A stretch of DNA of 64,000 nucleotides from Vescimonas sanitatis (GCF_049060325.1 NZ_JBMGPW010000005.1:124001-188000); one strand, 5' to 3'; counted from the first letter of the stretch, positions 52,189 through 60,295 are shown. Notes: generated by a model not told the origin, from the sequence alone. Program-made: numbers and translations.

Positions 52189-52345
52189 ACTGTCCCACCT
52201 CCCTTCGAGGGGAGGTGACTGACCGCCCGCCTATGTATGCAGCGTCCTTGTGCTGTATTATATATGGTGGGCGATTTTTTGTCAAATTCAGTTGTCAAGG
52301 TGCATCTTTTCCGCCAAGGGGGACAATAAGGGCGGGAGGCGCGGT

Positions 52346-53179
52346 TTACAGCACCAGGCGCATACGCTCGAGACAGCGGCGGTGCTCGGCGCTGGTGGTG
52401 CGGATGTAGATACGGGTGGTGTTGATGCTGCTGTGGCCCAGCAGGTCGGCCAGCTTGGCCAGGTCCTTGTTCAGCCGGTAGAACGTGCGGGCGAACAGGT
52501 GGCGGAAGTTGTGGGGAAACACTTTTTTGTCGGAGACGCCGGCGGCGCGGCACAGGGCCTTCATCTCGCGCCAGATGTTGCTGCGGTCCAGGGGTGCGCC
52601 GCTGCGGGTGACGAACACCGGGCCGAAGGCGATGCGGTGCTGCTTCATATAGCGCAGAAGCTTCTTTTGCAGGCGGGTGGGGATGAGCACGCGGCGGGAT
52701 TTGCCCTTGCACCGCACCACGGCTACGCCGCGGCGGGCAGCCTCGGCGGTGATGGCGGGCAGCTCGCTGACGCGGATGCCGGTGGCGCAGATGGTTTGCA
52801 GCACCAGCGCCAGGCGGGCGCGGCCTGTCTCCCGGGCGGTACGGACCAGATCGGCGTACTCCTGGGCGGTGATCTCACGTTCCTCGGGGCTGTACGCCTG
52901 GTACTGGATCCGCAGGCGGTGAACGCGGCAGTCCTCGCGGGCGATCATGCGGAGAAAACGGTTCAGCGCGGCCAGGATGGAGTTGACGCTGCCGGCGGCG
53001 TAGTGGCGCATAAGGTCGGCCTTGTAGTCCAGCATGGCGTCGCGCTCCAGCGGCGTGTCGCCCAGCCACAGGGCGAAGCGCTGGACGTCGCGGAGGTATT
53101 TGTTCAGGGTGGCGGCGGATTTTTCCTCGTTTTTCAGCAGGGCGCGAAACTGCGTCAGCTGGTCGGTTGTGATGGTCAT
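52346..53179 (-). CDS. Tyrosine recombinase, XerC/D-like
   Basis: 277 residues. N-terminal SAM-like core-binding domain (about 1-90) and a catalytic domain with the full set of residues: Arg in ATGIRVSEL (about 152), Lys in RCKGKSRRVLIPT, HxxR in PHNFRHLFART, His in LLGHSSINTT and the Tyr nucleophile in TRIYIRTT (about 260). ATG 53179 follows GGAGG. It lies between two oppositely oriented pairs of dif-like sites and is the natural candidate to act on them. Not next to phage genes, so not a prophage remnant here. Confidence 0.93.
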   Translation of the reverse strand: MTITTDQLTQFRALLKNEEKSAATLNKYLRDVQRFALWLGDTPLERDAMLDYKADLMRHYAAGSVNSILAALNRFLRMIAREDCRVHRLRIQYQAYSPEEREITAQEYADLVRTARETGRARLALVLQTICATGIRVSELPAITAEAARRGVAVVRCKGKSRRVLIPTRLQKKLLRYMKQHRIAFGPVFVTRSGAPLDRSNIWREMKALCRAAGVSDKKVFPHNFRHLFARTFYRLNKDLAKLADLLGHSSINTTRIYIRTTSAEHRRCLERMRLVL

Positions 53180-53208
53180 GGCGGGCCTCCAATATATATA
53201 ATAGGTGT

Positions 53209-53237
53209 ATTATAAGGCCTGCGCGCTGTTTTGTAAG
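53209..53237 (-). promoter_or_regulatory. Recombinase promoter
   Basis: Minus strand CTTACA (53237-53232), 17-base spacer, TATAAT (53214-53209). Confidence 0.55.
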
Positions 53238-53570
53238 CGTTTTTTGGAAAATACTGGGCAAAAATGTGGAAGTGAGCTTCCTCCGCGCCGGGATAGCCTG
53301 TCCCCCGACGGAGCGCACGCGCAAGATATGGCCGCCGAGGGGTAAAACAAGTGAAGGCACTTTACGTCAGAATGCAGGAATTCTCTTTAGCGAAATAAAT
53401 TGTAAACAAATCGCGAACGGGACAGGCGAGAAATGTGGTGGCCCTGCCGGACACGAAATTGGTGAGGAAAACCGGGAGATTTCCGGAAAGCTGAACGCTC
53501 CCCGCCCCCGCAGGGGTGGGGAGCGTATTTTGATTTTGGCAAATTATGGAAAAAATGTGCCGTAAAAATT
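53238..53570. other. Non-coding stretch before SP4
   Basis: No gene seen. Parts (AAATTGTAAACAAATCGCGAA) resemble the SP5 upstream region. 53495-53530 is a hairpin CGCTCCCC/GGGGAGCG followed by TATTTTGATTTT, a plausible terminator that would stop transcription toward SP4. Confidence 0.55.
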
Positions 53571-53600
53571 TTTACAACATAATGATGTTTACGTTGTAAA
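53571..53600 (+). repeat. dif-like recombination site, SP4 copy
   Basis: Exact copy of the SP2/SP5 site: arms TTTACAACATAA and TTACGTTGTAAA, spacer TGATGT; opposite orientation to the SP3 copy. Confidence 0.7.
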
Positions 53601-53661
53601 CCGCTGGCGAGAGTGACGGAGCGACGCTGGACACAAACAAATTTTTATGGAGGAAACAAAC

Positions 53662-54504
53662 ATGAAGAAGATCATTGCAACTGTGCTGGCCATGGTCATG
53701 GCTCTGGCACTGTGCACCACCGCTTTCGCGGCGGCTCAGCAGTACGATGCCTTTGACGCCGAGACCGGCGCCACCGAGGCCGAGGATGCCTATCTGATGT
53801 ATGAGAAGGCAACCAAGACCTCTATCGCCTTCTATTGGCTTGCCAAGAACGAAAGTGACACGTTTGACAGCACCAAAGACATTATGTATGTCAAGGTCAC
53901 TAAGACTGCTGATGCTGACATCGTTCTGAAGTATGCCGACAAGAACACTGTCGCTATGTACTTGGCAAAGGTTGATGCGGTTGATTATGATGGCACCGGC
54001 GTGGCTTTCACCGAGATCGGCTCCAAGTGCGGTCAGTACAAGCTGCGGGCTGGTGAGACCGTGAACGACAAGTTCTATACCGCTACCGACACTACCGATC
54101 AGAAGGTTCACCTGTTCAAGGCTGTTGACACCGCAAGCGGTAGCACCGTGAAGCTGCTGGTTGATGGCAAGGTTGTCATTACCAGCGATCTGGGTACTCT
54201 GGCCGCCAACACTGTTGGTCACACTTGGGTTGTCGACGTTGAGAAGGGCGCTGCCAAGTGCTCCAACTGCGGCACTACCGGTAAGGTCTACAAGTCCTTC
54301 GTGGAAGTTCCCAATGGTGCTGACGCTGATCAGGTCGCTGGCGTGTGGGTCGTCGCTGACGCTTCCAACACTCCCACTGAGACCAAGCCCGATTCCAACA
54401 AGTCCCCCAAGACCTTTGACGCTGGTATCGCTATGTACGTCGGTATGGCTCTGACCTCCGTCGCCGGCTCCGCCGTCGTCATCGGCAAGAAAAAGGAGTT
54501 CTAA
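53662..54504 (+). CDS. Secreted surface protein SP4 of the switch family
   Basis: 280 residues. Shared signal peptide; a variable middle related to SP2 (QQYDAFDAETGATEA; DADIVLKYADKNTVAMYLAK) with CSNC. Tail KSPKTFDAGIAMYVG, hydrophobic segment, KKKEF. ATG 53662, GGAGG nine bases before. No sigma-A promoter is seen in front; a terminator-like hairpin lies there instead, so it is probably silent in the present orientation. Codons ending in T are more frequent than in housekeeping genes. Confidence 0.93.
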   Translation: MKKIIATVLAMVMALALCTTAFAAAQQYDAFDAETGATEAEDAYLMYEKATKTSIAFYWLAKNESDTFDSTKDIMYVKVTKTADADIVLKYADKNTVAMYLAKVDAVDYDGTGVAFTEIGSKCGQYKLRAGETVNDKFYTATDTTDQKVHLFKAVDTASGSTVKLLVDGKVVITSDLGTLAANTVGHTWVVDVEKGAAKCSNCGTTGKVYKSFVEVPNGADADQVAGVWVVADASNTPTETKPDSNKSPKTFDAGIAMYVGMALTSVAGSAVVIGKKKEF

Positions 54505-54960
54505 TTAAACTCAAAAAAGAGAAGCACCCTACCGGGTGCTTCTTTTTTTGCCTTTAATTATCCCACCCCCTGGCGGGGGTGGGGTGAATAAAGATTGCTT
54601 GCCCGCTGGGCCTTTCTTTTTTTGCGCTTAATTAGCCCGCGCCTGTCGGCGCGGACGAAATAAATATTCCCCGCTGCCGCGGGGGATAAATATATATCCC
54701 TCCCGCTGCCGCGGGAGGGATAGTAAATGCTGCTTTTCTGCGGGGTGCTTCTTTTTTTGCGCTTAGTTATCCCTGGCCTGTCGGCCAGAGATAATTTAGC
54801 CCCTTCCGAGCTTGAATAACAAAAAGGCACCCCTACGGGGTGCCTTTTTTTGGGCCGTCGGGGACGCCGGCCCCCTCCTTTTGAAACCACCCCCTCTGGG
54901 GAAGGCAACCGCAAAAAAGAACCGCCGAGCGGCGGTTCTTTTTTGCATTTCCCGGTTGAC
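54505..54960. repeat. Cluster of hairpins and T-runs downstream of SP4
   Basis: No gene. About ten stems occur within 450 bases, several with T6-8 tails: GAAGCACCC (54521-54550), CACCCCCTGGCGGGGGTG, CCCGCTGGGCCTTT, CGCGCCTGTCGGCGCG, CCCCGCTGCCGCGGGG, CCCTCCCGCTGCCGCGGGAGGG, GGCCTGTCGGCC, GGCACCCCTACGGGGTGCC, GAACCGCCGAGCGGCGGTTC. They are separated by AT-rich linkers. Looks like stacked terminators left by repeated recombination. Confidence 0.7.
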
Positions 54961-54977
54961 ACCGGGGCGGATATACG

Positions 54978-57929
54978 TTACAGATACAGGTAGCCGTACT
55001 TGTCGCGCAGGGTGACGATCAGCTTCTCCAGATCGGCGGGCAGGTCGTTTTTGCCGGACAGGTCATAGTCCTTCGGCTCGCCGAAGGTACGGACGCGGAC
55101 CTTGTCGCCGCCAAGGAACAGCACACCGGCATTGTGGCTGTCCACCATGTCCTCCGCAGTCTGGAACAGGGTGAACTTGTCGTGGCAGGGCTCGGAGCTG
55201 TACGGGCAGAACTGGGTGCAGTTGCCGCACTCGTTGCACATCTTGTCCACGTGGACGATCTGGTGGCTGCCGTCGGCCATGCGGATGGCCACATTGGCGC
55301 GGTTGGGGCAGGAGTCCACGCAGTTTTCGCAGACGGTGGCGCACTGCAGGCAGCGGTCGCCCTCGCAGCAGATGCACGCGCTCATCTTCAGAATACCCTT
55401 CTTGGCCTCGGCGTCCGCCTTAGTGACATAGGCCTGCTCGGGGATGTCATAGGTATAGGGCTTGCCGATAACTGCCTCGGCAAAGGCCGCGGCGTCGGCG
55501 ATGCCTTCGACAACAGTGGCGGGGCCGCGCTTGGCGTCGCCGGCGGCGTAGACGCCCTCCACGTTGGTCTGGAAGGCGGGACGGCCCTTCTTGTCCAACT
55601 CAATGCCGTTGGCGGCCATAAGTGCGTCGTCCACCTGCTCACCCACAGCGGAGATCACCAGGTCGCAGGGGACGGTGAAGAACTCACCGCTGCCCACGGG
55701 GCTGCGGCGGCCGGAGGCATCGGCCTCGCCCAGCACCATCTTCTCACACTTCAGCACACCGTCGGCCTGCTTGACGGGGGCAGCCAGCTCGGCGAAGGTC
55801 ACGCCGTCGGCCAGCGCCAGCGCCAGCTCGTGCTCGTCGGCGGGCATATACTTGCGGGTACGGCGGTACACGAGGGTCACGCTCTCGGCGCCGCTGCGCT
55901 TGGCCAGACGGGCCGCGTCCATGGCGGTGTTGCCGCCGCCCACGACCACGATATTGCCGGCCACAGCGATGTTGCCGGCCTTGACGCCCTTCATCCACTG
56001 GATGGCGCCGGCCACATCGCCGGCGATGTCCAGCTTGCCGGGCTTCCATGCGCCCACGGCCAGCAGGATGTGGGTGTAGCCCTGCTTTTTCAGCTCGGCC
56101 ACGGAGGGGGCGGGCGCGCCGCACTTGACCTCGACGCCGTACTTCTCCATGAGGGCGATATCCTTCTCAATGGCCTCGTTGGCGATACGGAAGCTGGGGA
56201 TCACGTGACGGGGCACGCCGCCCAGGCAGCTCTCGCGCTCGAAGATGGTGGTCTCGATACCGGCGCGGCCGCAGAAGTAGGCGGCAGCAATGCCGGTGGG
56301 GCCGCCGCCGATGATGGCGACCTTCTTGCCCGCCACGCGCTCCGGACGCTTGATGGAGGCCATCAGGGCGTTGTAGCCCTTCTGGGCGGCCAGCAGCTTG
56401 GTGTCGCGGATGCGGACGGACTCGTCATAGAAGTTGCGGGAGCACTTGGTCTGACAGCGATGGGCGCAGATGGTGCCGGTCAGGAACGGCAGGGGGTTTT
56501 TCTCGGTGATCAGCTTCAGCGCCGGACCGTACAGGCCCTTGTTGCACAGCTCCATATACTCGGGGATGTCCTGCGCGATGGGGCAGCCTCCCTTGCAGGG
56601 CGCGGTGAAGCAGTCGATCCAGGGCACGTTCTTCTCACTCTTGCGGCTGGGCAGGGGCTTGATAGGCTTGACGTGGTGCACGTCGGTGTGAGAGGCGGTG
56701 CTCATGTCGCAGATGGCCTGGGTGTCGGTGCCGTCAAAGGGCTTGTAGGGCATGGGCTCTACCTTCTCCACCATCTGGAGCAGGCGGTTGTAGCCGCCGG
56801 GCTTGAGGATGGTGGTCGCAACGGTGATGGGCCAGATGCCCGCCGCGAACAGCTTGTCGCAGTTGAAATACTCCGCGCCGCCGGCGAAGGAGATACGCAT
56901 CTTACCCTTGAACTGGCGGGAAATGCGATGGCACATCTCGATGGTCAGGGGGAACAGGCTGCGGCCGGACATATACATCTCGTTGTTGGGCAGCTCACCG
57001 CGGGTGGTGTCCACCGGGAAGGTGTTGGAGAGTTTCAGACCGAACTCCAGACCCTTGCTGTCGGCCAGCGCCTGCAGACGCTCGAACATGGGCACCGCGT
57101 CGGCCCACTGCAGATCCTCGCGGAAGTGGTGGTCGTCGAATACAATATAGTCATAGCCCATGCCGTCCAGAATACGGCGGGCCGTCTCGTAGCCCAGGAT
57201 GGTGGGGTTGCACTTCACGAAGGTGTGCAGGTGCTTCTCGGTGATGAGATAGCTGGCGATGCGCTCGATCTCATCCGGGGGACAGCCGTGCAGGGTGGAC
57301 ACAGTGACGCTGCGGCTAACGCGGGGATCAATGGCGTCGATATAGTCGCTCTCGGCAGGGAACAGCTCCTTCAGGACGGCCTTGCACTCGCCGAAGATGG
57401 CGGTCTTGGTGGCGTCCTTCATGCCCTCGATATAGGTGTTGACCTTGTCGCCCTTGATGCCCTCCAGATCGTAGCCCACGGACATATTGAACACGAAGCC
57501 ATTGGGATCGCCGAAGCCGTATACCTTGCTCAGCACCTTCAGGGCGCACCACGCCTTGATGTACTCGTCCATGGCCTGGGGCACGGTCAGCTCGGTGGAC
57601 CACTCCTGGTTGTAGCCCTCGTCGTTGGCCAGAATGCAGGGGCGGGGCACACAGGCGGCCAGCTCCTCGCCGTCCATCTTCTGGACGGTCTTGACCTCGA
57701 AGAAGCGTGCGCCGGCCATGTAGGCGGCGATGATGTTCTGGGCAAGCTGGCTGTTGGGGCCGGCGGCGGGGCCAAAGGGTGTCTCGATGCGCTCGCCGAA
57801 GATGGGCAGGCTCTTGCCCGTGGCGTGGTACGCCTTGCGGACGCCGAAGATCTCGCCGGAGTTGGCATATTCGGTGACCACCCAGTTCATCAGGGACTTA
57901 AAGGGGATCGGATACATTTTTTCAGACAT
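54978..57929 (-). CDS. ygfK: YgfK-like FAD/NAD(P) oxidoreductase (putative selenate reductase subunit)
   Basis: 983 residues. An N-terminal TIM-barrel resembling dihydropyrimidine/dihydroorotate dehydrogenase (about 1-440), a GltD-like Fe-S linker (APCKGGCPIAQDIPEYM; TGTICAHRCQTKCSR), and two Rossmann domains for FAD and NAD(P) (VAIIGGGPTGIAAAYFCGRA; IVVVGGGNTAMDAARLAKRS). C-terminal ferredoxin-type clusters follow (CLQCATVCENCVDSCP; CNECGNCTQFCPY). In Clostridia it goes with ssnA and selenium-dependent molybdenum hydroxylases, probably in purine or nitrogenous-base catabolism. No in-frame UGA. Ends next to the SP4 hairpin cluster. Confidence 0.92.
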   Translation of the reverse strand: MSEKMYPIPFKSLMNWVVTEYANSGEIFGVRKAYHATGKSLPIFGERIETPFGPAAGPNSQLAQNIIAAYMAGARFFEVKTVQKMDGEELAACVPRPCILANDEGYNQEWSTELTVPQAMDEYIKAWCALKVLSKVYGFGDPNGFVFNMSVGYDLEGIKGDKVNTYIEGMKDATKTAIFGECKAVLKELFPAESDYIDAIDPRVSRSVTVSTLHGCPPDEIERIASYLITEKHLHTFVKCNPTILGYETARRILDGMGYDYIVFDDHHFREDLQWADAVPMFERLQALADSKGLEFGLKLSNTFPVDTTRGELPNNEMYMSGRSLFPLTIEMCHRISRQFKGKMRISFAGGAEYFNCDKLFAAGIWPITVATTILKPGGYNRLLQMVEKVEPMPYKPFDGTDTQAICDMSTASHTDVHHVKPIKPLPSRKSEKNVPWIDCFTAPCKGGCPIAQDIPEYMELCNKGLYGPALKLITEKNPLPFLTGTICAHRCQTKCSRNFYDESVRIRDTKLLAAQKGYNALMASIKRPERVAGKKVAIIGGGPTGIAAAYFCGRAGIETTIFERESCLGGVPRHVIPSFRIANEAIEKDIALMEKYGVEVKCGAPAPSVAELKKQGYTHILLAVGAWKPGKLDIAGDVAGAIQWMKGVKAGNIAVAGNIVVVGGGNTAMDAARLAKRSGAESVTLVYRRTRKYMPADEHELALALADGVTFAELAAPVKQADGVLKCEKMVLGEADASGRRSPVGSGEFFTVPCDLVISAVGEQVDDALMAANGIELDKKGRPAFQTNVEGVYAAGDAKRGPATVVEGIADAAAFAEAVIGKPYTYDIPEQAYVTKADAEAKKGILKMSACICCEGDRCLQCATVCENCVDSCPNRANVAIRMADGSHQIVHVDKMCNECGNCTQFCPYSSEPCHDKFTLFQTAEDMVDSHNAGVLFLGGDKVRVRTFGEPKDYDLSGKNDLPADLEKLIVTLRDKYGYLYL

Positions 57930-57956
57930 GGGTCTTCCTCCTTGTCGTTGATTTTA

Positions 57957-59300
57957 TCAATACACCCGGTGGTTCAGGTCGCCCCACAGCTTCTTGGCGG
58001 CCTCGAGAATGTGGGCGTTTTCGGCCTCCTCGTCGATGTTCACCAGCACGCGGTCCTTCATCAGGACCTTGCCGGCGGCGATGGTGGTCTGGCACTGGCG
58101 GCCGGTCATGCCGAAGATCATGTGGCCGTCGATGTTCTCGTCGCTGAACGGGGTAAACGGCTTGTAGTCCATGACGATAATGTCCGCCGCCGCGCCGGCC
58201 TTCAGCACACCCAGCTGGTCCGGGAAGTACCGTGCGCCGATCTTGGCGTTGTTCTTGAACAGCATATCCGTGACCTCGCACCAGCCCACGTTAGGCAGGC
58301 AGTTCTGGCTCCGCTGGGAGCACAGGGCCACCTTGAGAGACTCCAGCATATCGTTGGTATAGGCATCGGTGCCCATGCCCAGCAGGATGCCCCGCTTGTA
58401 CAGCTGCAGCACCGGGCAGATGCCGATGGCGTTGCCCATGTTGGACTCGGGGTTGTTCACCACCATGGTGCCCGTCTCCTTGATGATGTCCATCTCAGCG
58501 GTGTTCACATGGATGCAGTGGCCCAGAATGGTCTTTTCACCCAGGATGCCGTGGTCCTGCAGGCGCTGCACGGGACGGCGGCCGTAGTTCTGCAGGCTGT
58601 CGTACACGTCGTTCATACCCTCGGACACGTGGATATGATAACCGGTGCGGCCGTTGTTGGCCTCCACCATGCGGTCGAAGGTCTTGTCGCTGATGGTGAA
58701 CAGCGCGTGGCCGCCGAACATGGCCGCCAGCATGGGATCGTTCTGCTTCTGGCAGTAGGTGATGAAGTCCGCGTTCTCCTTGATGGCCTGCAGGCACTTC
58801 TCCTCGCCGTCGCGGTCGCTGACCTCGTAGCACAGGCAGGAGCGCAGACCCAGGCGGCGGCTCTCCTCGCTGATGGTAAACAGAGTACCGGGGATCTCGC
58901 CATAGCTGGCGTGGTGGTCAAAGATGGTGGTCACGCCCTGCTTGATGCTGTCGATGTACAGCGCTGTGGCGGAAGCGCGGGTACCGTCCATCATCAGGTG
59001 GCGGTCGATGGCCCACCAGGTGCCGTCCAGCACCTCGTAGAAGTTGGTGGGGTTGTTGCCCACGATGCTCAGGCCGCGGGCCAGTGCGGAGTAGATGTGG
59101 GTGTGTGCGTTGATGAAGGCAGGCATGATGACGCCGCCCTTGGCGTCGACGATCTCGGCATCGGCATATTTTGCCCGCAGAGCGGCTTCCTCACCTATCT
59201 CCACGATCTTGGCGCCCTCGTAGGCCACCGCGCCGTGCTCATAGTAGCCCTTGCCCTCGCTGTCGCGGGTAATGAGCCGTCCATTTGTTACCAGAACCAT
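57957..59300 (-). CDS. ssnA: Putative aminohydrolase SsnA
   Basis: 447 residues, amidohydrolase superfamily (cytosine deaminase/atrazine chlorohydrolase group). Metal motifs PAFINAHTHIYSAL (HxH near 70), YHIHVSEG, ILGHCIHV and the Asp in GMGTDAYTND are present. ATG 59300 follows AGGAGG. First gene of the ssnA-ygfK pair (27-base gap). Its substrate is unproven; the partner suggests purine-like compounds. Confidence 0.93.
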   Translation of the reverse strand: MVLVTNGRLITRDSEGKGYYEHGAVAYEGAKIVEIGEEAALRAKYADAEIVDAKGGVIMPAFINAHTHIYSALARGLSIVGNNPTNFYEVLDGTWWAIDRHLMMDGTRASATALYIDSIKQGVTTIFDHHASYGEIPGTLFTISEESRRLGLRSCLCYEVSDRDGEEKCLQAIKENADFITYCQKQNDPMLAAMFGGHALFTISDKTFDRMVEANNGRTGYHIHVSEGMNDVYDSLQNYGRRPVQRLQDHGILGEKTILGHCIHVNTAEMDIIKETGTMVVNNPESNMGNAIGICPVLQLYKRGILLGMGTDAYTNDMLESLKVALCSQRSQNCLPNVGWCEVTDMLFKNNAKIGARYFPDQLGVLKAGAAADIIVMDYKPFTPFSDENIDGHMIFGMTGRQCQTTIAAGKVLMKDRVLVNIDEEAENAHILEAAKKLWGDLNHRVY

Positions 59301-59488
59301 GTGTATTCCTCCTTTGTTTCCGATAGTGTTCGTGTGTTCTCCCCAATATGGCTCTACTCCCCGGTAAACAAAAAGTGCCCCAAACCCTGTTTCCGAGGGT
59401 TTGAAACACTCAAGCGTCCGCCGAGTGATAGTTTCAGCCCGTGCGCGAAGCACTTCCTTACAGCTACCAATCTTGGATTGTCATCTGT

Positions 59489-59517
59489 ATTTTACAACGA
59501 TTTCTCCAAAAATGCAA
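59489..59517 (-). promoter_or_regulatory. ssnA-ygfK promoter
   Basis: Minus strand TTGCAT (59517-59512), 17-base spacer, TAAAAT (59494-59489); leader of about 180 bases. Confidence 0.55.
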
Positions 59518-59613
59518 TAGTTTTGTCAGCCTGTTTTTGCCCTTTTTACCCTGCGTTGTCCCGCTGCACCGTGTACCGCTTTCGCTATTTCATGACAAAA
59601 AAGCCAATAAATG

Positions 59614-59641
59614 GAAGTATACTTCGTGGAAGTAAACTTCC
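59614..59641. promoter_or_regulatory. Twin palindromic operators before the XRE gene
   Basis: GAAGTATACTTC (59614-59625) and GGAAGTAAACTTCC (59628-59641), two base pairs apart; the first contains a TATACT. Likely sites of the XRE protein that follows. Confidence 0.6.
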
Positions 59642-59687
59642 CGCTGCGCTATCATCTTCTTATAAAGCGGAAACGGAGGCATTTGCC

Positions 59688-59954
59688 ATGCAGGAGTATA
59701 AGGACGCGGTGCGGGAGCATCTGTCAAGCTATGTGTGCCAACTGCGGCAGCGCCGTGGGCTTACACAGGAAGAAATGGCCGAAAAGCTTCGTATCACGGC
59801 GCGGGCCTACGGCGACCTGGAACGTGGAAAATTCTGCTTTTCCGCCCCGGCATTGATGGCCCTGCTCCTCATACTGAAGGAAGATGAGGTGGCAGAGCTT
59901 CTGAACGACTTTCGCAAAATTACAGAAAAATTAGACGGTAAAGAGGTGGCGTAG
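59688..59954 (+). CDS. XRE-family transcriptional regulator
   Basis: 88 residues, single Cro/C1 HTH domain (RQRRGLTQEEMAEKLRITAR, AYGDLERGKFCFS). ATG 59688 follows GGAGG. Two palindromes in front suggest autoregulation. Followed after a few bases by the Spo0A-C domain gene, so the two form an operon. The open frame running through it from the left is antisense to ygfK/ssnA and not real. Confidence 0.85.
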   Translation: MQEYKDAVREHLSSYVCQLRQRRGLTQEEMAEKLRITARAYGDLERGKFCFSAPALMALLLILKEDEVAELLNDFRKITEKLDGKEVA

Positions 59955-59959
59955 CATCC

Positions 59960-60295
59960 ATGGATAAGGGGGATGTGAGCCGCACATTGTGCGGCTTGGG
60001 GTTGTTGCCGAGCAGCGTCTGCTATTTTTATATGGCAGAGGCGCTTCGGCTGTCGCTGCGGGAGCCGGACAGGCTTCTGCTGGTCACAAAGCATGTGTAT
60101 CCGGACGTGGCGCGCTGCTTTGACACAAACTGGAAGTGCGTGGAGCGCGGCCTGCGCCGCGCCGCAAACGTTGCCTGGAACACGGCGCCGGAGAAGCTGT
60201 CAGAGCTCGCACATCGACACTTGACGGAGAAGCCTTCTGTTTCAGAGCTGTTGTCTCTGTTGACGATCTACCTGCGCGCGGAAGAGGAGAACTGA
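59960..60295 (+). CDS. Orphan Spo0A C-terminal (DNA-binding) domain protein
   Basis: 111 residues matching only the effector domain of the sporulation regulator Spo0A: LLLVTKHVYPDVARCFDTNW and KCVERGLRRAANVAWN align with its recognition region, ending KPSVSELLSLLTIYLR. The phospho-receiver domain is missing. Encoded after the XRE regulator. It could compete with or bias Spo0A at 0A boxes, or be a mobile-element regulator (inference). The start is ATG 59960, with weak Shine-Dalgarno support, possibly translationally coupled. Confidence 0.8.
   Translation: MDKGDVSRTLCGLGLLPSSVCYFYMAEALRLSLREPDRLLLVTKHVYPDVARCFDTNWKCVERGLRRAANVAWNTAPEKLSELAHRHLTEKPSVSELLSLLTIYLRAEEEN

Larger units (their letters stand above)
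51011..52290. repeat. Tandem array of four sRNA/mini-ORF modules
   Basis: Four units with starts (plus -35) at 51017, 51340, 51663 and 51983, so the period is 323, 323 and 320 bp. Each has a plus promoter TTGACA, 16 bases, TATAAT, and a minus promoter TTGACA, 17 bases, TATACT (-10 at 51291-51296, 51614-51619, 51934-51939; TATAAT at 52257-52262 in unit 4). The two point at each other over about 270 bases. Between units the two -35 boxes are back to back, 20 bases apart. Ends of a unit are partly inverted copies (GGACGCTGC and AGGCGGT at both). Confidence 0.85.

Noticed and set aside
51011..52290. CRISPR array
   Set aside because: Repeats are regular but 320-323 bp long with promoters, terminators and reading frames inside; there are no 25-40-bp repeats with unique spacers and no cas genes.
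52346..53179. Recombinase as a prophage or integrative-element integrase
   Set aside because: No phage, conjugation or attachment-site genes are nearby, and the protein is short like Xer rather than a long phage integrase with an extra arm-binding domain.
54978..57929. Selenocysteine in the ygfK product
   Set aside because: No in-frame UGA occurs in the reading frame despite the link of the family to selenium metabolism.
55134..59687. Very long plus-strand open frame across ygfK and ssnA
   Set aside because: It is antisense to two well-supported genes, His/Val/Ala/Gly-rich low-complexity, and a by-product of GC-rich third codon positions. Only its last 88 codons (XRE gene) are real.
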